This document shows, in pieces, positions 13,968 through 18,716 of a stretch of 18,716 nt of DNA. Within the stretch, counting starts at the first letter, position 1; every line of letters starts with the position of its first letter. The translations under genes were made by a program, and so were the position numbers. Below the pieces are notes generated by a model that ran no database searches, was not told where the DNA came from, and was given only the letters and a program-made list of their open reading frames with translations. Origin of the DNA: JAHECQ01 sp047638695 (GTDB taxonomy: Bacteria; Actinomycetota; Acidimicrobiia; Acidimicrobiales; SZUA-35); assembly GCA_047638695.1 (NCBI GenBank), contig JBLINY010000091.1:1-18716 (forward strand), in the 5' to 3' direction.

Positions 13968-14685
13968 CAAGCATCTCCTGGTAGAAGGTGGCGGCGGCTG
14001 CGGCCGGGTCGTCGGCGCTACAGATCCGTCGGCCGATGACGGCTCGCCTGACTGGCATGCCCTTCGCGGCGGTGAACGATTCGGTGATCGATCCGCCGAG
14101 GGGCCCGATGCCGGTCAGGTACAGCACGGGGTTGGTGACGGAGTCGAGAAGCCACGTGGTCGTGCGTTCGATTCGGGCGGGATCGTTCGCTGGAAGAACG
14201 AAGCGACTGGCCCCGGTCTCTGCCGCCAGAGCAATGATGCGTTCGAGCGCGTCGTCGGCCATGTAGCCACCACCGCTGATGCCGTAGTCGGGCACGGGGA
14301 TGTGGCCCCCAACGACGGGTTGCAGCCCGGCAGCCAGGCTGTGCCCTATGAACTCGCGCACCGCTGTTGGCCCGGCTACGGGAAAGATGATCAGCCCCTC
14401 GATGTCGGCGTGCGAGCAGATCTCAGCGAACCCGGCAGCGCTGTCGGGCATATCGGCGCCAGCCTTCTGATGGTCATAAACGATCGGGAGATCGGTGAGC
14501 TCCCGCACGACATCGACGGCCTTGAACAACCCGATGTGGAGCACGGCCTGGAGGCCCAGCTTGTATTCGACAATGCCCTCGACCTGACACGTTTCGCCGA
14601 CCACCCGGCGCAGGTCATCAACGGTCTGAAGGTCCAGCGCCGGCACGATGCCAAGCGGCGGCTCGACCTCGCCAAACCTACTCAT
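13957..14685 (-). CDS. OMP decarboxylase-superfamily TIM barrel protein
   Basis: This 242-residue protein resembles orotidine 5'-phosphate decarboxylase. It opens with GIVPALDLQ and continues with GIVEYKLGLQAVL (K42). The charged active-site set is in VYDHQKAGADMPDSA, giving D71, K74, D78; OMPDC has a similar but tighter D-x-K-x-x-D. VVGGHIPVPDY follows, and the C-terminal phosphate site is RRAVIGRRI, like the Arg-containing end of OMPDC. The phosphate grip therefore seems kept while catalytic spacing is changed, so a related phosphoribosyl or sugar-phosphate substrate is more likely than OMP. No other pyrimidine gene is nearby. The ATG at 14685 overlaps the QPRTase-like stop (ATGA); upstream extension is low-complexity Arg-rich shadow. 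Confidence 0.78.
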   Translation of the reverse strand: MSRFGEVEPPLGIVPALDLQTVDDLRRVVGETCQVEGIVEYKLGLQAVLHIGLFKAVDVVRELTDLPIVYDHQKAGADMPDSAAGFAEICSHADIEGLIIFPVAGPTAVREFIGHSLAAGLQPVVGGHIPVPDYGISGGGYMADDALERIIALAAETGASRFVLPANDPARIERTTTWLLDSVTNPVLYLTGIGPLGGSITESFTAAKGMPVRRAVIGRRICSADDPAAAAATFYQEMLDVG

Positions 14686-15569
14686 CCTTCGTCCTTGGCC
14701 CGGCGGATATCGCGTTTGGCGCTGTCCTTGAGCCCGCCGATGTCGATGCTGATATCGAGGACGTTGCCGCTGTGAACGATGCCGCCGATGGCGATATGGC
14801 CAACGCCGGTCTTGGCGATCTCGACCACCGTGGCTTCGGTTACCCCGCCGGTTGCCACCATGTAGGCCTTGCCGTCGGCAAGGGCGACAGCCTTTCGCAA
14901 CACGTCGAGATCCATGTTGTCGAACATGATGCACTCGCAGCCACAGTCGAGTGCTTCTTGGACGTCGTCCAGCGTCTCGCACTCGACCTCGATCTTCAGC
15001 GTGTGCTGGATCTTCGGCCTCAGCCGTTCGACCGCAGCCGTGATTCCACCCGCCATCTTGATGTGGTTGTCCTTGATGAGGATGGCGTTGTGGAGGCTGT
15101 ACATGTGCGATCTGGCTCCACCGACAGCCACTGCGTATTTCTGCAAGTACCTGATGACGGGAATCCCTTTGCGGGCGTCGGTGATCACGCAGTCATAAGC
15201 CTCGACCATCTGAACATAGTCATGGGCGCGAGTAGCGATGCCAGAAAGGTGCTGCAGGTAGTCGAGGGCCAGACGCTCACCGGCCCCGAAAATCCAGGCT
15301 TCGCCGGTGACCTTCATCAACACGTCTCCAGGCCCGACTTGGTCGCCATCGTCGACAAGAACCTCGACCTCGCAGTCGGGGTCGAGCAGCTTCCAAGTCA
15401 TTGTCGCCACCGGCAGTCCGGCGATGATTCCCTGCTGCTTGGCGTAGACCTGAGCAGTTGCCGTTTCACCCGGCTCCCACAAGTTCTGTCCGGTGTGGTC
15501 ACCGTGCAGAAGCTCCTCGCGAATACCCCATTCGACGATTGGCCGGAAGATGCTGTCGATCAGTTTCAT
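14682..15569 (-). CDS. quinolinate phosphoribosyltransferase-like protein (NadC family)
   Basis: This 295-residue protein aligns by eye over its whole length with NadC, which joins quinolinate and PRPP and releases CO2. Conserved parts are GERLALDYLQHLSGIAT (R99), TDARKGIP (R133, K134), LIKDNHI (K166), EVECETLDD, IMFDN and HIAIGGIVHS. Where NadC has GG-x-x-x-HR-x-GL the sequence reads GGARSHMYSLHN: the substrate-binding Arg after His is Met156, and the following Gly-Leu-x-Asp is altered. A different acceptor, perhaps with one carboxylate, is therefore likely. No nadA or nadB is near. The ATG at 15569 follows AGGGGG. It overlaps the OMPDC-like gene by 4 bp and lies 95 bp after the rhodanese gene. 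Confidence 0.85.
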   Translation of the reverse strand: MKLIDSIFRPIVEWGIREELLHGDHTGQNLWEPGETATAQVYAKQQGIIAGLPVATMTWKLLDPDCEVEVLVDDGDQVGPGDVLMKVTGEAWIFGAGERLALDYLQHLSGIATRAHDYVQMVEAYDCVITDARKGIPVIRYLQKYAVAVGGARSHMYSLHNAILIKDNHIKMAGGITAAVERLRPKIQHTLKIEVECETLDDVQEALDCGCECIMFDNMDLDVLRKAVALADGKAYMVATGGVTEATVVEIAKTGVGHIAIGGIVHSGNVLDISIDIGGLKDSAKRDIRRAKDEG

Positions 15570-15579
15570 ATGGCCCCCT

Positions 15580-15591
15580 TTTGGCGCCAAA
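15580..15591. promoter_or_regulatory. 12-bp palindrome TTTGGCGCCAAA upstream of the QPRTase-like gene
   Basis: A perfect 12-bp palindrome sits 10 bp before the QPRTase-like ATG within a 95-bp gap. The 10-mer GCGCCAAACG at its edge (15584-15593) recurs at 17241-17250 in the tetR/transporter gap. It is a candidate binding site for a second regulator or part of an internal promoter. Confidence 0.35.
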
Positions 15592-15664
15592 CGCTACTTG
15601 ACGTCGTGATTAGTCACCTAAGAGGCATCGGTACGCCTTGGGAAAACGTGCTGCTCTGACCGGG

Positions 15665-16519
15665 TCACTCCCGGGTGCCGGGATCACCTGACTCGATCAA
15701 CGTGTCGGCTCGGCGGCCCCACTCGTTCCAAGACAAGTCGTAGTTGGCGACGTCGGGGTAGCCGAGGAGCTCGGACAGAACGAACCATGTGTGGCCGGCC
15801 CGCATGCCAACGGCGCAGTACGTCACGACCTTCGTGTCGGACGAGATGCCCGCATTGCGGTAGAGCGACGCCAACTCCTCGACAGGCAAGAAGGTCCCGT
15901 TCTCGCTGAGTGCTTCCTCGTAATACAGGTGTGTGGCACCCGGGATATGGCCGGAGCGTTCATCACCGGTGGGTGGTGCCAGCATGAACAGGTCGCCCCG
16001 GTATTCCTCTGCCGTTCGCACATCGAGGAGCACGCCGTCGCCACCGTCGGCAGCCGCAATCACTTCCTCGCGGTTGGCCCGCCGGCTCGGGTCGAGAGGT
16101 TCAGCGGCATAGGAGACGGCGGCGACATTGGGCGCCTCGGTTGAGACCGGATGACCTTCGGCTATCCACTTGCGGTTGCCCCCATCGAGGACGCGGACGT
16201 CGTCGTGACCGACAGTTTTGAGATACCAGTAGGCCCAGGCCGGCATGCCTAAGTGTTCGCTGGTGACCACGACGATGGTGTGATTGGAGATGCCTGCGGA
16301 TCCAAGAAGAGACTCGACGTGAGTGCGGTCGAAATCGGTGGAGTAGTCGGCATGTAGCAGGGTGCCGGCCGCATTCCAGAAGACCGCACTGGGGATGTGG
16401 CCAGCCCCGTACGGAGCAGGATCGAGATGGATGTCGACCACGACGACACCGGGATCGTCTCGGTGTTCCACCAACCAGTCGGTATCCACGAGTGCCTCTG
16501 GTTTCGAGTATTGACTCAT
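15665..16519 (-). CDS. two-domain rhodanese-type sulfurtransferase
   Basis: This 284-residue protein has tandem rhodanese domains. The N-terminal one (about 8-125) is inactive: its loop reads VVTSEHLGMPA, with no cysteine. The C-terminal one (about 145-275) has the catalytic loop TYCAVGMR with C235, like 3-mercaptopyruvate and thiosulfate sulfurtransferases (SseA group). It would carry sulfur as a persulfide on C235 to cyanide, thioredoxin or another acceptor. The ATG at 16519 lies two bases after the tetR stop, with GGAGA in the tetR end as ribosome binding site, so it is translated from the same message. The 110 residues that could be added upstream are the tetR shadow frame. Its place in a nucleotide-type cluster hints at sulfur transfer or detoxification there. 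Confidence 0.88.
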   Translation of the reverse strand: MSQYSKPEALVDTDWLVEHRDDPGVVVVDIHLDPAPYGAGHIPSAVFWNAAGTLLHADYSTDFDRTHVESLLGSAGISNHTIVVVTSEHLGMPAWAYWYLKTVGHDDVRVLDGGNRKWIAEGHPVSTEAPNVAAVSYAAEPLDPSRRANREEVIAAADGGDGVLLDVRTAEEYRGDLFMLAPPTGDERSGHIPGATHLYYEEALSENGTFLPVEELASLYRNAGISSDTKVVTYCAVGMRAGHTWFVLSELLGYPDVANYDLSWNEWGRRADTLIESGDPGTRE

Positions 16520-16521
16520 AA

Positions 16522-17157
16522 CTACTTCTCCAATCGCCAGGATTCGATCGTCTTCGCCGCCGCGTCGAGTTGACCACGCAGCTCTTCGTTTGTCGCTCCG
16601 CTTCTTACGATCACTGCCGTTCCGATGAGGAAGCTCAACATCAATGATGTGTAGGTCACGATGTTCTCGGCATCGATCTCGCCCCTGTTGGCCGCTCGGG
16701 TGAAGGCCTTCGAAAGGCCCTCGCGCATCAGCGTGCGATACCGGCTCGCGATATCGGAGACGCCTTTGTCTCGCGTTCCCATCTCGGTACCGGTGTTGAT
16801 GGCGAGGCAACCTCGATGCTCGCCCATGTCGTTGACCTCGGACCATAGGTACTCGAAGAGGATCTTGACGTCGTCGAGGCCCTGGGTTCCGTCACCCACG
16901 ATTCGACTCATCATTTCTGCACGGAAGTCCACGTAGCGACTCAGCGCCAACTCGAACAGCTGATCCTTCGAGCCGAAGCTGCTGTAAAGGCTTGACTTGT
17001 TGACGCCAGTGGCGGCGACGATGTCGGCTAGCGATGTCGCCTCGTAGCCCTTCTCCCAGAAGAGCTGCACGAGCGCGTCGAGTACCTCGTCGTTGTTGAA
17101 TTTGCGCGGCCGACCCCGGGCCGACGCCTGGATGGCGGAGCTGATCTCGGCGCTCAT
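16522..17157 (-). CDS. TetR-family transcriptional repressor
   Basis: This 211-residue TetR protein has its helix-turn-helix at about residues 20-70: RGRPRKFNNDEVLDALVQLFWEKGYEATSLADIVAATGVNKSSLYSSFGSKDQLF. The C-terminal helical ligand domain has no diagnostic motif beyond GCLAINTGTE. The ATG at 17157 is chosen because family similarity starts just after it; a longer frame to 17298 would run through the operators. It is the first gene of the minus-strand run and divergent from the MFS transporter. Three related palindromic sites fill the gap, so it probably represses both directions until a ligand binds. The ligand may be the transported compound or the pathway substrate; this is inference. 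Confidence 0.9.
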   Translation of the reverse strand: MSAEISSAIQASARGRPRKFNNDEVLDALVQLFWEKGYEATSLADIVAATGVNKSSLYSSFGSKDQLFELALSRYVDFRAEMMSRIVGDGTQGLDDVKILFEYLWSEVNDMGEHRGCLAINTGTEMGTRDKGVSDIASRYRTLMREGLSKAFTRAANRGEIDAENIVTYTSLMLSFLIGTAVIVRSGATNEELRGQLDAAAKTIESWRLEK

Positions 17158-17187
17158 CAAGCGGAGAATAGCAGATTCTCGTTCTTT

Positions 17188-17203
17188 TGGAACAGTTGGT
17201 AAG
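17188..17203. promoter_or_regulatory. TetR operator-like site 3 (weak)
   Basis: TGGAACAGTTGGTAAG matches the second site (17257-17272) at 12 of 16 positions. It lies nearest to tetR, about 30 bp before its ATG. This is the least symmetric copy. Confidence 0.4.
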
Positions 17204-17210
17204 AAACCCC

Positions 17211-17240
17211 TTGACTGTTTTGGACCATTCGGTCCATAGT
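17211..17240 (+). promoter_or_regulatory. candidate promoter for the MFS transporter
   Basis: TTGACT (17211-17216) and CATAGT (17235-17240) are separated by 18 bp, resembling sigma-70 -35 and -10 boxes. Operator site 1 lies in the spacer and -10 box, so a bound repressor would block RNA polymerase. Confidence 0.45.
17221..17236. promoter_or_regulatory. TetR operator-like site 1
   Basis: TGGACCATTCGGTCCA has perfect 6-bp arms (TGGACC/GGTCCA) with a 4-base centre. It overlaps the candidate transporter promoter. Confidence 0.6.
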
Positions 17241-17256
17241 GCGCCAAACGTATTAA

Positions 17257-17272
17257 TGGACCAATTGGTTCG
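17257..17272. promoter_or_regulatory. TetR operator-like site 2
   Basis: TGGACCAATTGGTTCG contains the 10-bp palindrome ACCAATTGGT and closely matches site 1 in sequence. Its centre is 36 bp from that of site 1, and it lies 27 bp before the transporter ATG. Confidence 0.58.
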
Positions 17273-17298
17273 AAATAATTTCCCGGGAAGGCGAGCAA

Positions 17299-18716
17299 AT
17301 GTCAACCACACTCGAAGTGCAAGAGGCGAACCTGAAGCGAGACCCTCGGCGTTGGTTCGTGCTCGCCGTCATGTCGGTCGGAACTCTCATTGTGTTCCTC
17401 GACACAACGGTGATGAACACGGCGCTGCCGAACATCTCGACGGAACTCAGAGCCTCGACCTCAAACTTGCAGTGGGTGCTTGACAGCTATGTGTTGGTTC
17501 TTGCCGGGCTCTTGATGCTCGGAGGGTCGATCGGTGACCGGTACGGGCGTCGCAACTGGATGACCATCGGCCTGATCATCTTCGGGGCTGGCTCGGTTTT
17601 CGGGGCGCTGGCGTCCAACATCGAGCAACTCATCGTCGCCAGGGGTGTGCAAGGGCTCGGTGCGGCTTTGGTGCTGCCGGCGACTCTTTCGATCTTGACC
17701 AACGTGTTCGATCGTGACGAGCGCCCGAAGGCCATCGCTATTTGGACTGCCGTGGGTGGTCTCGGTATCGGCCTCGGGCCTGCGGTTGGTGGCTATCTCG
17801 TCGATCGGTGGGATTGGTCGGCAGCCTTCTGGGTTCATGTCCCGGTGATTGTTGCCGCTCTGATCGGCCAAATTTTCGTTCCAGAGTCGCGAGACCCTCG
17901 AAACATCGGCCTCGATATCAAGGGCGCATTCTCTGCGACGTTCGGAATCACAGCTCTGGTCTTCGGAATCATTCAGGGCAGCGAAGCCGGCTGGACGTCC
18001 CCTCAGATCGTTGGGTCCTTCGCTCTTGCTGCTGTGCTCCTGGTTACTTTCGCTCAGGTCGAGCGCACAGCCGAGTATCCGATGCTCCCGCTGCACTTCT
18101 TCAAGCAGAAGGACTTTACGGGTGGAGTGTTGGTCCTTGGCCTGGCCTTCTTCTCGGCGATCGTCATGTTCTTCTTTCTGGTGCAGTACTTCCAGCTAAT
18201 TCAAGGCCGCTCGCCCTTCGAGACCGGGCTTATGGTCTTGCCGAATGCTGGCGCCATCGTGGTGGCAGCCGGGATCGCACAGTGGGCACTTCCCAAGTTT
18301 GGACCTCGCTCGATCGTCAGCATCGGTGTTTCGATCATGGCCCTTGGCGTTGTCCTGTTCACGACGGTCGATATTGGCACGTCGGCGCTGTCGTCGATTG
18401 TCTACATCATGGTGTTTGGATTCGGCTTCGGGCTCGCTTCACAACCATTGACCGACACCGTGATGGCAGCCGTCCCGGTCGAGGATGCAGGCATTGGCTC
18501 GGCCGTCAACGACGTCAGTCGCGAACTTGGATCAGCGCTCGGCATCGCCATCTTGGGTTCGATTGTGTCGAGTTTCTATCGGAGCAATATCGAGTCTGAG
18601 CTGGATGGCCAGGTACCCGACGAGTTGATCGAGATGGCTGGTGAAGGGCTCGGCGTGCTCGGGGTCGCCTCGCAAGAACTTGAGCCCGACGTGGCAGCCA
18701 CGCTTGTTTCTGCGGC
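17299..18716 (+). CDS. MFS transporter, DHA2 (EmrB/QacA) family, 3' end outside the window
   Basis: The frame stays open from ATG 17299 to the window end, giving 472 residues without the C-terminus. It shows the DHA2 marks: LDTTVMNTALPNI in the first membrane helix, LQWVLDSYVLVLAGLLMLGGSIGDRYGRR (helix 2 and motif A), ARGVQGLGAALVLPATLSI, and the motif C segment GGLGIGLGPAVGGYLVDRW typical of exporters. About 13 membrane helices are visible, in line with the 14-helix proton-driven drug exporters. GGGAAGG lies upstream of the ATG. It is divergent from tetR and should be repressed by it. It probably exports a toxic compound or pathway product; the substrate is not readable from sequence. Confidence 0.9.
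   Translation, partial: MSTTLEVQEANLKRDPRRWFVLAVMSVGTLIVFLDTTVMNTALPNISTELRASTSNLQWVLDSYVLVLAGLLMLGGSIGDRYGRRNWMTIGLIIFGAGSVFGALASNIEQLIVARGVQGLGAALVLPATLSILTNVFDRDERPKAIAIWTAVGGLGIGLGPAVGGYLVDRWDWSAAFWVHVPVIVAALIGQIFVPESRDPRNIGLDIKGAFSATFGITALVFGIIQGSEAGWTSPQIVGSFALAAVLLVTFAQVERTAEYPMLPLHFFKQKDFTGGVLVLGLAFFSAIVMFFFLVQYFQLIQGRSPFETGLMVLPNAGAIVVAAGIAQWALPKFGPRSIVSIGVSIMALGVVLFTTVDIGTSALSSIVYIMVFGFGFGLASQPLTDTVMAAVPVEDAGIGSAVNDVSRELGSALGIAILGSIVSSFYRSNIESELDGQVPDELIEMAGEGLGVLGVASQELEPDVAATLVSA

Noticed and set aside
11753..15659. Long plus-strand open frames opposite the minus-strand run
   Set aside because: They are antisense shadows typical of high-GC genes: rich in Arg/His/Gly, without family motifs, while the minus-strand frames show complete catalytic motifs.
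16520..16846. N-terminal extension of the rhodanese gene
   Set aside because: The extra residues are an Arg/His-rich shadow of tetR. ATG 16519 has a ribosome binding site and starts the rhodanese fold.
17742..18599. 285-codon plus-strand open frame inside the transporter gene
   Set aside because: It is an out-of-frame shadow; the frame from 17299 encodes a clear DHA2 transporter.
1..18716. CRISPR arrays, tRNA or rRNA genes, prophage or toxin-antitoxin genes
   Set aside because: No regularly spaced repeats, no recognisable RNA gene pattern, and no phage or toxin-type genes were seen on either strand.

Overview
The window is high-GC DNA with actinobacterial character: GC-rich third codon positions, GTG and TTG starts, many overlapping stop/start junctions, and luciferase-like monooxygenase, SDR, MDR and DHA2 families. 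The lineage is inferred; no marker gene is present. TGA is the ordinary stop of many genes here, so a global reassignment of TGA is excluded.

Layout. (1) Positions 1-1520: a complete ISL3-type insertion sequence with 23-bp imperfect terminal inverted repeats. Its left side abuts a fragment of a luciferase-like monooxygenase, and its right side cuts the 3' end of an HxlR-type regulator. The flanks belong to different genes, so this is not a simple insertion. (2) 2130-3996 (+): a small hemerythrin-like protein, then a two-gene unit of a winged-helix regulator and an AHSA1/SRPBCC protein, with a palindromic operator in front. (3) 6024-3993 (-): an MBL-fold hydrolase followed by an AhpD/carboxymuconolactone decarboxylase-like gene. 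That gene reads in frame through a TGA placed exactly at the second cysteine of the CxxC motif, and a bacterial SECIS-like hairpin follows the TGA. I read it as one 374-residue selenoprotein, not two broken ORFs. (4) 6099-11820 (+): oxidoreductases and a dehydratase-like enzyme (OYE-type flavoenzyme, zinc alcohol dehydrogenase, enolase-superfamily protein, SDR, luciferase-like monooxygenase), which looks catabolic. (5) 17157-11834 (-): a compact seven-gene run: TetR regulator, two-domain rhodanese, QPRTase (NadC)-like, OMP decarboxylase-like, phosphoribosyl-AMP cyclohydrolase (HisI)-like, HSL-type esterase and HAD phosphatase. (6) 17299-end (+): a divergent DHA2-type MFS transporter, cut by the window edge, with three TetR operator-like repeats between it and tetR.

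How the genes may work together. The three ribonucleotide-enzyme paralogues overlap end to end, and each differs from its housekeeping relative near the substrate site. With an esterase, a phosphatase, a sulfurtransferase and a drug-type exporter under one TetR regulator, they suggest an uncharacterised route in which a heterocyclic carboxylate is attached to phosphoribose, processed or ring-opened, and dephosphorylated. This is inference. The selenoprotein and this cluster are the two parts most worth following up.
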